Shown here: positions 54,139 through 63,422 of the stretch, one piece after another
Layout of the letters: every line of letters starts with the position of its first letter
How positions within the stretch are numbered: position 1 is the stretch's first letter
DNA from: Maribacter sp. 1_MG-2023
GTDB taxonomy: Bacteria; Bacteroidota; Bacteroidia; Flavobacteriales; Flavobacteriaceae
NCBI RefSeq assembly: GCF_030547005.1
Contig: NZ_JAUOPN010000011.1
Span: 1 to 64,000 of the forward strand
DNA: 64,000 nucleotides
Direction of reading: 5' to 3'
Notes under the pieces: generated by a model
Database searches by the model: none
Seen by the model: the letters and a program-made list of their open reading frames with translations, nothing else
Told to the model about the DNA's origin: nothing
Translations under genes and position numbers: made by a program

Positions 54139-54692
54139 TAGACTGCGAGTATTAATTTTTTTCTAAGACTTTCTTTAGCTCGTGAAACAGTAGTTCTGCA
54201 ATTGGCATAACTAATGTTCATGATTTCACTAATTTCATCATAATCGAACCCTTCGATTAGATGTAAGGTCAAAGAAATTCTGTAATTGTCTTTTAAATCT
54301 TTCATGGTTTCCATCACTTTTTGAGCCTTTAGTTCTGTAAACACATGGTCAGATGCAATTCCGTCATTATCCTCGACCTTGTACAATACCTCATCTAAAG
54401 CAACTTCATTCTTTTTTTGTTGCTTTCTATATTGATGTATGCTGTTGTTAATAACAATGCGCTTCAACCAAGATCCAAAAGTTACTTCCCCTTTAAAAGT
54501 ATGCAGTTTCGTAAATGCGCTTAGAAACGATTCTTGCATAATGTCTTCTGCTTGGGCAGTGTCTTTTACGATTCTTAGAGATGTATTGAACATAGCCTTG
54601 TAATACCTATTGTACACTTCTAGCTGTGCACTCTGTTTACCGGCCATGCACAATTGCACTAGCTCATCAATATGTTCTCTTTGTTGGCTCAA
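54138..54692 (-). CDS. ECF-type RNA polymerase sigma factor (184 aa)
   Basis: Sigma-70 member of the ECF group. Region 2 (about 23-95) contains YNRYYKAMFNTSLRIVKDTAQAEDIMQESFLSAFTKLHTFKGEVTFGSWLKRIVINNSIHQYRK. Region 4 (about 125-180) contains MKDLKDNYRISLTLHLIEGFDYDEISEIMNISYANCRTTVSRAKESLRKKL. Only a TTG start is available (TTG 54692, giving MSQQREHIDELVQLCMAGKQSAQ); an in-frame TAA lies shortly upstream with no ATG between. It begins a four-gene operon in which all junctions are tight or overlapping. It probably activates its own promoter. Confidence 0.9.
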   Translation of the reverse strand: MSQQREHIDELVQLCMAGKQSAQLEVYNRYYKAMFNTSLRIVKDTAQAEDIMQESFLSAFTKLHTFKGEVTFGSWLKRIVINNSIHQYRKQQKKNEVALDEVLYKVEDNDGIASDHVFTELKAQKVMETMKDLKDNYRISLTLHLIEGFDYDEISEIMNISYANCRTTVSRAKESLRKKLILAV

Positions 54693-54993
54693 AAAGTGAT
54701 TGGTTTTATTGAAAGATGATTAAATTTACGGTTTGTTACAGTTGAAGGGATTTTTTTCTTAATGAATGGAGTAATTAACACAATAATCTAAGTATTATTC
54801 AAAATTTAAATGGTTAACTAAAAATTGATTTCAAATTCTTTTTAATATTTAAGTAAGTTAATAATAATGGTAGTTCATCGAATATATAATGGAATTTACT
54901 TGTAACGAAGTCTGAAGTTATGATTTTGGCGTATTTAATATGTACTTAAACGTATAATGAATACAATTTCTTCCAAATCCTAACCTAAAACCT
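54693..54993. other. Divergent intergenic region (301 bases)
   Basis: It lies between the ECF sigma operon and the T9SS protein gene and should hold both promoters. It is very AT-rich. I see TGATTTTGGCG and several TAAA-rich stretches but no convincing TTG-TAnnTTTG pair on either strand, which would suit an ECF-dependent promoter on the left. Confidence 0.4.
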
Positions 54994-57900
54994 ATGTATA
55001 AAAAATTACTTTCATTTTCATTTTTATTGATATTTGTTTTTTATAGTTTCAGTCAAGAAGCAGTAACATATCAAGATGCTTTTCCAAATTTATCATTTCA
55101 GTTTCCAGTAGAAATACAAAATGCTTCAGATGATTCTAATAGAATTTTTGTTGTAGAGCAGCAAGGAATTATTAAGGTTCTTAATAATGATCAATCTACA
55201 ATAGAGGCAGATATATTTCTTGACATTCAGGATATCGTTAGCTTCTCATCTGGTCAAGAAATAGGACTTTTAGGTTTGGCATTTCATCCAAAATTTAAAA
55301 CTAATGGAACTTTTTTCGTATACCATACCAAAGCAAGTACTGTTGCCAATGTAGGTGTTGAAATAGTACTGGCAAAATATACTGTTGATGCTGTCAATAA
55401 AAACCGTGCTAATAAAAATAGTAGAGTTGAGGTCTTCAGTTTTGATAAGAACCAAAGTACCTCTAACCATAATGGCGGAAAAATAGGATTTGGTCCAGAT
55501 GGCTATTTATATGCCTCTTTAGGTGATGGTGGTGGTGGTGGAGACCCAATGCGTAATGCTCAGAATCTAGATAATGTTTTTGGGAGTATTTTACGTATTG
55601 ATGTGGATTTGGATGGTAGCAATCCTTTAGAGACAAATCCAGATTTACCAAATGGTAATTATGAAATCCCTAGCGATAACCCACGAGTTGGTATTAGTGG
55701 ATTAGATGAATTGTATGCTTGGGGTATTAGAAACACATGGAAATTTTCTTTTGATAACGATATTATGTGGGGCGCTGATGTTGGGCAAGATAAAGTAGAG
55801 GAAATTAACCATATAGTAAAAGGAGGTAATTATGGTTGGAATAGGATTGAAGGTAATGCCACCTATAGCGGTTCTACTGCATTGATAACCAACCCAGATA
55901 TAAAACCAGTTTTTGAATATGGACATACCAACGGAGATTTATCCATAACTGGCGGTTACGTTTACAATGGGTTGAGTAATAATACGCTATTAAAAGGAAG
56001 ATATATTTATGCGGATTATGTGTCAGGTCGAGTATGGTCGCTTAATTATAATAATGCAAACAAAAGTGCAACAAGCACTCTGTTATTTCGAACGTCAGGT
56101 GAATATGTTTCTAGTTTTGGTCTTGATGAGTCTGGCGAGCTATATTTTAGCGGGTATGGTACAACTGCAAAAATTTATAAAATATCTGGAGGGCAAGAAC
56201 CAATTATTCCAGAGCCTACACAGATTAATGGTATTGGCTATTGGGATGAAATTGCCAACGGCACTAATGGCGTAATAAACTGTCTTTTAGAGGATGGTGA
56301 TAATATTTACATTGGCGGATTATTTTCAAGAGCTGGAAATGCAGCAGCTAATAATTTTGCTGTTTATAATAAAATATCTGGGTGGGAAACTTCCTTAGGT
56401 TCGGTAAATGGCGAGGTGAAAACAATTGCAACTACAACAACTAACCAACTGGTAATCGGTGGGTCTTTTAGTCAGGTTAGTGGAGTTAATGCAAATAATA
56501 TTGCCATTTTAAACGGTACATCTTGGTCAGCTTTGGGTTCGGGTACAAATGGGTCAGTCGCAAAAATAGCTATTGACAATAATAAAATATATGTAGGTGG
56601 CGCTTTTACCAGTGCAAATGGTATTTTGGCAAACAATATTGCGGTTTGGAACAATGGGTGGAAATCTCTAAAAGAACAAACTTCTACCCAATTAGGTGTT
56701 AATAATGAAGTTCGTGAGATTGTAATTTCAGATACAGGAATTGTGTATGTTGGCGGTAATTTTGATACTGCTGGTGGTAAGAGTGCTCCAAGAATTGCAC
56801 ATTGGGACGGTACCACTTGGGGTACATTGGGTTCAGGTACAAGTGGATTTGTAGAAGCCATAGCTATAAAGGATAACTATGTTTATGTAGGAGGTAATTT
56901 CAATTTAGCATCAGGACAAACGGTTAATAGAATTGCAAGATGGAATAAGTCATCATCTCAATGGGAGAAATTAGGGAATGGACTAAGTGGTAATGTTAAT
57001 GATATTACTATTGATAATGATAATGTATATGTAGGAGGTAATTTTGTTTTTGCCAGTAATGAGGTTTCAAAATCGGTAATCGTTAACAATTTAGCGCGCT
57101 GGAGTCTTGATGTAGGATGGCAACCACTAGGTGAAAAATTACAAGTTGGCTCAAATAACATTGTAAATGCTATTAGTTTAACTTCAGACAGCGAAACACT
57201 TTTTGTTGCAGGTAATTTTACTTCGGTTGGCAATGTGACCTCTAATTATATAGCAAAATGGTCAGAGAAATTTAATTGTTCTAACAGCGGAATAATCCAG
57301 GAATATCAAATTAACGGTACTTGGGCAAGTGGAAAAAGTGCTATAGAAATTAATGAAGGAGACAAGGTTGTGCTTAGTATTTTACCTAATGGAGAACAAT
57401 TTTCGATAAAACTGCCAAATGGTACAGTGGTTAACGGCGACTATTCTTTAGGCGAAATAGATAAAGGTCAAGAAGGTATTTACGAATTCCAAACGCAAGA
57501 TGGGTGTACCGCTACTCTGAAAATTACGGTAATGACAGAAACGGACTGTACCGCAACTATATTAACACCACAATACCAAATTGATAATGGTGGTTGGGAA
57601 TTTTTTATCAACGACACGTTAATTGTTGGTGAAGAAAGTTTACTGAGTTTAAGGTTAAGTGATTATACAGATACATATTCAATCGAATCACCTTCGGGGG
57701 CAATCAATTCTGGTCCTATAGTTTTACAGAACGTAACAGTAGGAAATTATACCTTTAGTAGTACAGAAGGGTGCTCTAAAACTATTGTTTTACAAGGCTG
57801 TACAACTGCCACTGTAATACCAGAATTTAAAATAGGTGAAGGAGATTGGGTTAAAGGCGAAACGAGCTTAATTGTTGATGAAGGGTCGTCTATTATTTTG

Positions 57901-59304
57901 GGCTTGTCTGCTTTAGAAGATACTAATTATTCTATTATTCGTCCTAACCAAGAAGTCAATATTGGTGCACTTAATTTAGAGGAAATCACCCAAGAAGATG
58001 AAGGTCTGTATGTTTTTAAGAATGCTATGGGCTGCGCTGCAACTTTTGAATTGAAAGTTATATCATTTTCTTCGGGCATATGTCCTGCAACAATCACTAA
58101 CGAAAATCAGTTGCTAGTTTTACCCAATGGTGAGTATGACAGACTTTTATTAAATGTTGAAGGTATAGATGATGATACCAACAATTCGGCTTGTGCCATG
58201 AAAATTACTTCTACCGATAACGGTGGTCTTTGGGATAAATATACCATAGCACTTAATTTAAATGAATTAGGACTAAAACCTGGAGATGAATTAAATTTTA
58301 GTATTGATGCGAAAAGTATAAATGGGAATGCTAGGATAGAGGTTGTTGAAAATAATGTGCCAAATACTTGGAAGATAGGACACACTTTTACAAAAGAATG
58401 GACAACCTATTCTCAAATAATTACCGTACCGGATAATGTTAGTAAATTAAATATTTGGTTATTTTCTAATTATGGGAAAATAGATGCCGGTACAGCACTT
58501 TATGATAATCTTATCGTTGAAAAAATTATAGATGAAGTAGAGTTGGAGTGTAAGGATTACTTCCCTAGTGAAGATATTATTTTCAAAGAAGCAATTTTTC
58601 AAGCGGGTTTAGATTCGATTGAAGGTTTTGATAGTGGAATTGCAGGAATTGATTGCGCAATAGAACTTACGAATAAAGACCAAGATCAGCCTTGGTCTAG
58701 ATATAGCATTCCTATTAATCTATTAGAAAATGGATTTAAATCAGGTGATGTGATAACCATAAGTTTAGATGGTAAAACCATTACGGGTAATGCAAGAATT
58801 GAGGTTGTTTATAATGATAAACCAAATAGTTGGGATTTAGGACATTCTTTTACAAAGGAGTGGTCTTCCTATTCAAAAAATATAATTATTCCTGTAAATA
58901 CTGAAACACTAGACATTTGGTTATTTACAAATTATAATAAAACATCAAGTAATGGTATAGCGCAATTTGCGAACCTACGTGTTGAAAAGGCATCTGGTCA
59001 GCAGTTAACTACTTTAAAATATAATTCTGCAGAAACTGAAACAGGCTTTTTAGAGACTGATATTATTATTTTTCCAAACCCTACGGCAGATATGGTTTTG
59101 GTAGATGTTTCTAAGTTTAAAAACCAAGCATTTACATTAGCAGTTGTTTCTTCAAATAATACCGCAATTATGATAAAAAATATTGATAAAGGTCATGATG
59201 ATTTAATTAGCTTAGATTTTTCACAGTATCCAGAAGGAGTATATATATTGACTTTGAGTATGGATAATGGGGAAAGTTTTGTCAAGAAGATTATTAAGAA
59301 GTAA
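54994..59304 (+). CDS. Multidomain T9SS-secreted glucose/sorbosone dehydrogenase-like protein (1436 aa)
   Basis: Large extracellular protein. Signal peptide 1-20 (MYKKLLSFSFLLIFVFYSFS). Residues about 25-400 form a six-blade propeller of the glucose/sorbosone dehydrogenase (GSDH) family: FVVEQQGIIKVLNNDQ, GLLGLAFHPKF, NHNGGKIGFGPDGYLYASLGDGG, IRNTWKFSFD and NYGWNRIEGN. A second array (about 410-755) repeats YVGGxF...GxxxNxIAxWNG...W about nine times. Three Ig-like repeats follow (about 760-1015; GxYxFxTxxGCxATxKITV), then two duplicated sugar-binding-like modules (about 1030-1190 and 1190-1345). The end (FPNPTADMVLVDVSKF to IIKK) is a type A T9SS sorting domain. A large hairpin terminator follows. 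Exact substrate is unknown. Confidence 0.88.
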   Translation: MYKKLLSFSFLLIFVFYSFSQEAVTYQDAFPNLSFQFPVEIQNASDDSNRIFVVEQQGIIKVLNNDQSTIEADIFLDIQDIVSFSSGQEIGLLGLAFHPKFKTNGTFFVYHTKASTVANVGVEIVLAKYTVDAVNKNRANKNSRVEVFSFDKNQSTSNHNGGKIGFGPDGYLYASLGDGGGGGDPMRNAQNLDNVFGSILRIDVDLDGSNPLETNPDLPNGNYEIPSDNPRVGISGLDELYAWGIRNTWKFSFDNDIMWGADVGQDKVEEINHIVKGGNYGWNRIEGNATYSGSTALITNPDIKPVFEYGHTNGDLSITGGYVYNGLSNNTLLKGRYIYADYVSGRVWSLNYNNANKSATSTLLFRTSGEYVSSFGLDESGELYFSGYGTTAKIYKISGGQEPIIPEPTQINGIGYWDEIANGTNGVINCLLEDGDNIYIGGLFSRAGNAAANNFAVYNKISGWETSLGSVNGEVKTIATTTTNQLVIGGSFSQVSGVNANNIAILNGTSWSALGSGTNGSVAKIAIDNNKIYVGGAFTSANGILANNIAVWNNGWKSLKEQTSTQLGVNNEVREIVISDTGIVYVGGNFDTAGGKSAPRIAHWDGTTWGTLGSGTSGFVEAIAIKDNYVYVGGNFNLASGQTVNRIARWNKSSSQWEKLGNGLSGNVNDITIDNDNVYVGGNFVFASNEVSKSVIVNNLARWSLDVGWQPLGEKLQVGSNNIVNAISLTSDSETLFVAGNFTSVGNVTSNYIAKWSEKFNCSNSGIIQEYQINGTWASGKSAIEINEGDKVVLSILPNGEQFSIKLPNGTVVNGDYSLGEIDKGQEGIYEFQTQDGCTATLKITVMTETDCTATILTPQYQIDNGGWEFFINDTLIVGEESLLSLRLSDYTDTYSIESPSGAINSGPIVLQNVTVGNYTFSSTEGCSKTIVLQGCTTATVIPEFKIGEGDWVKGETSLIVDEGSSIILGLSALEDTNYSIIRPNQEVNIGALNLEEITQEDEGLYVFKNAMGCAATFELKVISFSSGICPATITNENQLLVLPNGEYDRLLLNVEGIDDDTNNSACAMKITSTDNGGLWDKYTIALNLNELGLKPGDELNFSIDAKSINGNARIEVVENNVPNTWKIGHTFTKEWTTYSQIITVPDNVSKLNIWLFSNYGKIDAGTALYDNLIVEKIIDEVELECKDYFPSEDIIFKEAIFQAGLDSIEGFDSGIAGIDCAIELTNKDQDQPWSRYSIPINLLENGFKSGDVITISLDGKTITGNARIEVVYNDKPNSWDLGHSFTKEWSSYSKNIIIPVNTETLDIWLFTNYNKTSSNGIAQFANLRVEKASGQQLTTLKYNSAETETGFLETDIIIFPNPTADMVLVDVSKFKNQAFTLAVVSSNNTAIMIKNIDKGHDDLISLDFSQYPEGVYILTLSMDNGESFVKKIIKK

Positions 59305-59326
59305 TTAAAAAGGGAGTATAAAGGCT

Positions 59327-59363
59327 AACTGGCCGGAATAATATTATATTATTCCGGCCAGTT
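59327..59363 (+). terminator. Intrinsic terminator after the T9SS protein gene
   Basis: A 37-base near-palindrome with 18-base perfect arms, beginning AACTGGCCGGAATAATAT, around a single central base, followed by TTATTTT. It begins 22 bases after the stop at 59304. The GGCCGG core makes it one of the strongest terminators in the window. Confidence 0.9.
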
Positions 59364-59479
59364 TTATTTTCACTTGGCACAGGAATTGAAATACCTTTAT
59401 GCAAATGAAGGTGCAAAAGCTGTATTCGCTTAGTTTTCATTGCTATTACAGCATTTATGTATAATTTATAAAAATAAAA

Positions 59480-59501
59480 TTCTGTTAGTTTAATGACAGA
59501 A
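59480..59501. repeat. 6-bp inverted repeat upstream of lon
   Basis: TTCTGT (59480-59485) and ACAGAA (59496-59501), separated by ten bases, sit 11 bases before the ATG of lon. It may be an operator or chance. It is not a CIRCE element. Confidence 0.3.
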
Positions 59502-59511
59502 TGACCGATAT

Positions 59512-61968
59512 ATGAGTATGGGAGATTCTAAATTTTCAAATTTTGACAATATGTCTTTACAGGGAATAGATCAAGATTCTGAGCTTATACCACTATTGAC
59601 CCCCGAAGATGAGGAGCAGATGAATAGTGAGACATTGCCAGAAACCTTGCCAATATTGCCTTTAAGAAATACAGTGCTTTTTCCTGGCGTGGTAATTCCT
59701 ATTACTGCGGGTAGAGATAAAAGTATTCGCTTAATAAAAGATGCTAATAATGGTTCGAAGGTCATTGGTGTGGTTTCTCAGAAAGACGAGGAAACTGAAA
59801 ATCCTGATGTGCAGGATATCAACACCTTGGGTACCGTTGCTAAAATATTACGTGTGCTTCAAATGCCCGATGGTAATACGACGGTCATCATTCAAGGTAA
59901 AAAACGTTTTGAGGTTGCCGAAATTTTGACTAAAAAGCCATATTTAACAGCTACAGTTAGAGAGACTGAAGAAGTTAGGCCAAAAAAGAATGACAAGGAG
60001 TTTTTAGCTATTATTGAGTCGATTAAAGAATTGGCACTAAAAATAATTAGAGACAATCCGAACATTCCTAGTGAGGCTTCTTTTGCTATTAAGAATATTC
60101 AAAGCGATTCTTTCTTGATCAACTTTGTATCGTCTAATCTTAATTTAGATGTTAAGGCAAAGCAAGAATTATTAGAGATAGGCAGCTTACAAGAAAGAGC
60201 ATTGGCAACATTGAAATATATGAATGTTGAAATGCAAAAGTTGGAGCTTAAAAACGATATACAGTCTAAAGTTAGAAATGACTTGGATCAACAGCAGAGA
60301 GAGTATTTCTTACACCAGCAAATGAAAACCATTCAAGAAGAATTGGGTGGTGTTTCGTATGATGAGGAGTTAGAGGAGATGAAAATCAAGTCTAAAAAGA
60401 AAAAATGGGGCAAGAAAGTTAAAGAGCATTTTGATAAAGAATTAGCAAAAATGAAGCGGATGAATCCGCAGGTAGCAGAATATTCTATTCAAAGAAATTA
60501 TTTAGATCTTATGCTAGATCTACCTTGGAAAGAGTTTTCGAAAGATAAATTCGATTTAAAAAGAGCACAAAGAATATTAGACCGTGATCATTATGGTTTA
60601 GAAGATGTCAAGAAAAGAATCATAGAGTATCTAGCGGTATTAAAACTGCGTAATGATATGAAATCTCCGATCTTATGTCTGTACGGACCTCCAGGAGTTG
60701 GTAAAACTTCTTTAGGCAAATCAGTTGCAGAAGCATTAGGAAGAGAATACGTAAGAATGTCTTTGGGTGGTTTACGTGATGAAGCTGAAATTAGAGGGCA
60801 TCGTAAAACCTACATTGGTGCTATGCCAGGCAGAATTATTCAAAGTCTTAAGAAGGCAGGTACTTCAAATCCTGTTTTTATACTAGATGAGATAGATAAG
60901 TTGTCTAATAGTAATCAAGGTGATCCATCTTCAGCAATGTTAGAGGTGTTAGATCCTGAGCAGAATAGTGATTTTCACGATAACTTTTTAGAGTTAGGTT
61001 ATGACCTTTCTAAAGTGATGTTCGTTGCTACCGCAAATAATTTAGGTAGTATTCAGCCGGCACTTAGGGATCGTATGGAGATTATTCATGTAAGTGGTTA
61101 TACCATTGAAGAAAAAGTAGAGATTGCCAAAAAGCATTTACTGCCAAAGCAATTAACTGAGCATGGTTTAGATTCTAGTCATTTAAAAATCGGAAAGCCA
61201 CAATTAGAGAAAATTGTTGAAGGTTATACCCGCGAATCTGGTGTACGTTCTTTAGAGAAGCAAATTGCCAAAATGGTACGTTATGCGGCTAAATCTATCG
61301 CTACTGAAGAGGAATATGAGATAAAAGTCAGTAATGAAGTTATTATAGAAGTATTGGGCGCACCAAAAATGGAGCGTGACAAATATGAAAATAATGAAGT
61401 TGCAGGTGTAGTAACAGGTCTTGCTTGGACTAGTGTTGGTGGTGATATATTGTTTATTGAATCTATACTTTCAAAAGGTAAAGGTAATATGACAATTACC
61501 GGTAACCTTGGTAAGGTGATGAAAGAATCTGCTACCATTGCAATGGAATACATAAAATCTAACGCTGAACGATTTGGAATTGATCCAACGGTCTTTGAAA
61601 AGTACAACGTGCATATTCACGTGCCAGAGGGTGCAACCCCTAAAGATGGACCAAGTGCAGGTATAACTATGTTGACTTCTTTAGTTTCGTTGTTTACTCA
61701 AAAACGTATTAAAAAGAGCTTGGCAATGACAGGTGAAATTACCTTACGTGGTAAAGTATTACCTGTAGGTGGCATAAAAGAGAAGATTCTTGCAGCAAAA
61801 AGAGCGAAAATTAAAGAGATAATTCTTTGTGCAGATAATGAGCGTGATATTAAGGAAATCAAAGAATCTTACTTAAAAGGATTGACCTTTCACTATGTAA
61901 AAGAAATGTCTGAAGTAATTGATATTGCCATTACAGATGTCAAAGTAAAAAACGCAAAGGAGCTATAG
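59512..61968 (+). CDS. lon: Endopeptidase La, ATP-dependent protease Lon (818 aa)
   Basis: Cytoplasmic ATP-dependent protease for misfolded and regulatory proteins. The N-terminal LON domain runs about 40-235 ([26 protein letters not shown]), followed by a coiled-coil region, then the AAA+ module with Walker [14 protein letters not shown] (about 392-404) and Walker [12 protein letters not shown] (about 460). The protease domain contains the catalytic Ser in [11 protein letters not shown] (about 715) and Lys in [14 protein letters not shown] (about 756). Length is normal for LonA. The start at 59512 gives MSMGDSKF; a second ATG lies two codons on. It is upstream of cmk. Confidence 0.96.
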   Translation: MSMGDSKFSNFDNMSLQGIDQDSELIPLLTPEDEEQMNSETLPETLPILPLRNTVLFPGVVIPITAGRDKSIRLIKDANNGSKVIGVVSQKDEETENPDVQDINTLGTVAKILRVLQMPDGNTTVIIQGKKRFEVAEILTKKPYLTATVRETEEVRPKKNDKEFLAIIESIKELALKIIRDNPNIPSEASFAIKNIQSDSFLINFVSSNLNLDVKAKQELLEIGSLQERALATLKYMNVEMQKLELKNDIQSKVRNDLDQQQREYFLHQQMKTIQEELGGVSYDEELEEMKIKSKKKKWGKKVKEHFDKELAKMKRMNPQVAEYSIQRNYLDLMLDLPWKEFSKDKFDLKRAQRILDRDHYGLEDVKKRIIEYLAVLKLRNDMKSPILCLYGPPGVGKTSLGKSVAEALGREYVRMSLGGLRDEAEIRGHRKTYIGAMPGRIIQSLKKAGTSNPVFILDEIDKLSNSNQGDPSSAMLEVLDPEQNSDFHDNFLELGYDLSKVMFVATANNLGSIQPALRDRMEIIHVSGYTIEEKVEIAKKHLLPKQLTEHGLDSSHLKIGKPQLEKIVEGYTRESGVRSLEKQIAKMVRYAAKSIATEEEYEIKVSNEVIIEVLGAPKMERDKYENNEVAGVVTGLAWTSVGGDILFIESILSKGKGNMTITGNLGKVMKESATIAMEYIKSNAERFGIDPTVFEKYNVHIHVPEGATPKDGPSAGITMLTSLVSLFTQKRIKKSLAMTGEITLRGKVLPVGGIKEKILAAKRAKIKEIILCADNERDIKEIKESYLKGLTFHYVKEMSEVIDIAITDVKVKNAKEL

Positions 61969-61983
61969 TATAGCTTTTCTTTA

Positions 61984-61991
61984 TATTTTTG
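61984..61991 (+). promoter_or_regulatory. Candidate -7 box of cmk, leaderless
   Basis: TATTTTTG is a full match to TAnnTTTG and ends five bases before the ATG at 61997, so a transcript would start at or near the start codon. The upstream -33 element is unclear, and it lies close after the lon stop (61968), so cmk may also be read from lon. Confidence 0.4.
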
Positions 61992-61996
61992 GAACA

Positions 61997-62695
61997 ATGA
62001 AAAAAATCACTATTGCAATCGACGGATTCTCTTCTACGGGAAAGAGTACTTTGGCTAAGCAATTAGCTAAAAAACTAGAATATGTATATGTAGATACTGG
62101 TGCAATGTACCGCGCAGTTACATTATTTGCAATGAAGTCCGGTTTTGTAGAAGCGGGTGAAGTTGATGAAGATGCATTGGTGAAATCATTAGGTGATATC
62201 GAATTGAATTTTATATTTAATTCAGAATTAGGATATGCCGAAATGTATTTGAATGGTGAAAATGTAGAGAAGGAAATAAGAACTATGCCTGTGTCAAAAA
62301 ATGTGAGTCAGGTTTCTGTTATAGCAGCTGTGCGAGAAAAATTGGTAGCCATGCAGCAAGCAATGGGTGTTGATAAAGGTCTTGTTATGGACGGTAGAGA
62401 TATCGGTACTGTAGTATTCCCTGATGCTGAACTTAAAATTTTCATGACGGCTTCGCCAGAAAAACGTGCGGTTAGAAGATACAAAGAATTGTTGGATAGG
62501 GGAGAGAATGTTGTTTATGCAGATATTCTAGAAAATGTTGAAAAGCGAGATTATATAGATAGTAACCGTGCAATTTCACCTTTAAAAAGGGCAGAAGATG
62601 CTATTGAGTTTGATAATAGTGATTTAGGACTAGAGGATCAGTTTCAAAGAATCTATGAACATTCGCTTCGGGTTATTGAAAAACATCAAGCATAA
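61997..62695 (+). CDS. cmk: (d)CMP kinase (232 aa)
   Basis: Cytoplasmic nucleoside monophosphate kinase converting CMP and dCMP to the diphosphates. The ATP-binding loop is AIDGFSSTGKSTLAKQLAKKL (about 8-28). The CMP-binding domain has VDTGAMYRAVTLFA (about 34-47) and LVMDGRDIGTVVFPDAELKIFMTASPEKRAVRRYKE (about 130-167), and the lid helix has RDYIDSNRAISPLKRAEDAIEFDNSD (about 185-215). Length and order match bacterial Cmk. Location just before rpsA (with a LysM gene on the other strand between) follows the common cmk-rpsA order. Confidence 0.96.
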   Translation: MKKITIAIDGFSSTGKSTLAKQLAKKLEYVYVDTGAMYRAVTLFAMKSGFVEAGEVDEDALVKSLGDIELNFIFNSELGYAEMYLNGENVEKEIRTMPVSKNVSQVSVIAAVREKLVAMQQAMGVDKGLVMDGRDIGTVVFPDAELKIFMTASPEKRAVRRYKELLDRGENVVYADILENVEKRDYIDSNRAISPLKRAEDAIEFDNSDLGLEDQFQRIYEHSLRVIEKHQA

Positions 62696-62726
62696 AAAAA
62701 GAGGTTAGCATTGCTGACCTCTTTTT
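62696..62726. terminator. Bidirectional intrinsic terminator between cmk and the LysM gene
   Basis: Stem AAAAAGAGGTTAGC (62696-62709) pairs with GCTGACCTCTTTTT (62713-62726) around a three-base loop, with one G-T wobble. The run of T after it in the plus direction and A before it in the minus direction serve both convergent genes. Confidence 0.9.
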
Positions 62727-62744
62727 ATTTATATAGTATCGATA

Positions 62745-63125
62745 CTATTTATTTGGAATAACCAATACTTGATCAGGATGAATAACATCTGGACTTTTCA
62801 AGATACCAGTGTTCGCTTCAAAAATAGCTTTGTATTGCATAGCATCACCGTAGTAGTGCTTCGCTATTTTACTTAAAGACTCACCACCTTTAACAACGTG
62901 TCTGTGATATACAGAATCGTCTTCAACAGAGATATTAGCTTTAATGTCAGAAGGACTTTCGCCACCTAATTGCTTAATTTTATCCCACATTAGGTCTTTT
63001 TCATAAGGCGTTTTTGCTTGCCCTTTTACTTTAAGAACATCACCTTCAACAGTTACATTACCGTCTTTTATACCTAATTGCTCACCAAGATCTAATACAC
63101 CTTGATATTTTGCCTTAACACTCAT
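62745..63125 (-). CDS. BON-LysM domain protein (Kbp/YgaU-like, 126 aa)
   Basis: Small protein with a BON-like domain (about 10-68: LDLGEQLGIKDGNVTVEGDVLKVKGQAKTPYEKDLMWDKI) and a C-terminal LysM domain (about 75-126: YHRHVVKGGESLSKIAKHYYGDAMQYKAIFEANTG to PDQVLVIPNK). E. coli Kbp (YgaU) has the same order and binds potassium. There is no signal peptide, as in Kbp, so it is probably cytoplasmic. The gene converges on cmk with a shared terminator and is divergent from rpsA. Confidence 0.88.
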   Translation of the reverse strand: MSVKAKYQGVLDLGEQLGIKDGNVTVEGDVLKVKGQAKTPYEKDLMWDKIKQLGGESPSDIKANISVEDDSVYHRHVVKGGESLSKIAKHYYGDAMQYKAIFEANTGILKSPDVIHPDQVLVIPNK

Positions 63126-63237
63126 AATTTTACTTTTTTTAATGGTTATTATAATACTTCTAAGATAAGCATATTTAGGATATTTAATTCTAAAATCATG
63201 CCAAATTCATTAAATGAACGTGTAATATCTTGTTGTG

Positions 63238-63268
63238 TTGCCTAATTTAAATAAAATGATTATTTTTG
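63238..63268 (+). promoter_or_regulatory. Bacteroidota-type promoter for rpsA
   Basis: TTG at 63238-63240, a 20-base spacer, then TATTTTTG at 63261-63268. This is a close match to the housekeeping sigma consensus TTG-N(about 20)-TAnnTTTG. Transcription would start at about 63274, leaving a leader of about 118 bases before the ATG at 63392. Confidence 0.75.
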
Positions 63269-63365
63269 CACACCTTTTTTGCAAGGAAGTCAAGAGAAAA
63301 AAGGGATTAGATAAACAAATAAATATAACTACTTTCATAGTCGTTGCCTAAGTCTTGATAAGGTT

Positions 63366-63422
63366 ATGGAATACAAATTATTAATCAGCAAATGGCTGAA
63401 GAAAAAACAAACGCAGAGGTAG
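63366..63422 (+). CDS. Short upstream open frame overlapping the rpsA start (18 codons)
   Basis: ATG 63366 opens MEYKLLISKWLKKKQTQR and stops at 63422, in a different frame and across the rpsA start codon (63392). It might influence S1 translation, but nothing besides position supports it. It may well be chance. Confidence 0.2.
   Translation: MEYKLLISKWLKKKQTQR

Noticed and set aside
59480-59501. CIRCE or heat-shock operator upstream of lon
   Set aside because: The short TTCTGT/ACAGAA repeat does not match the CIRCE consensus and has no other support.
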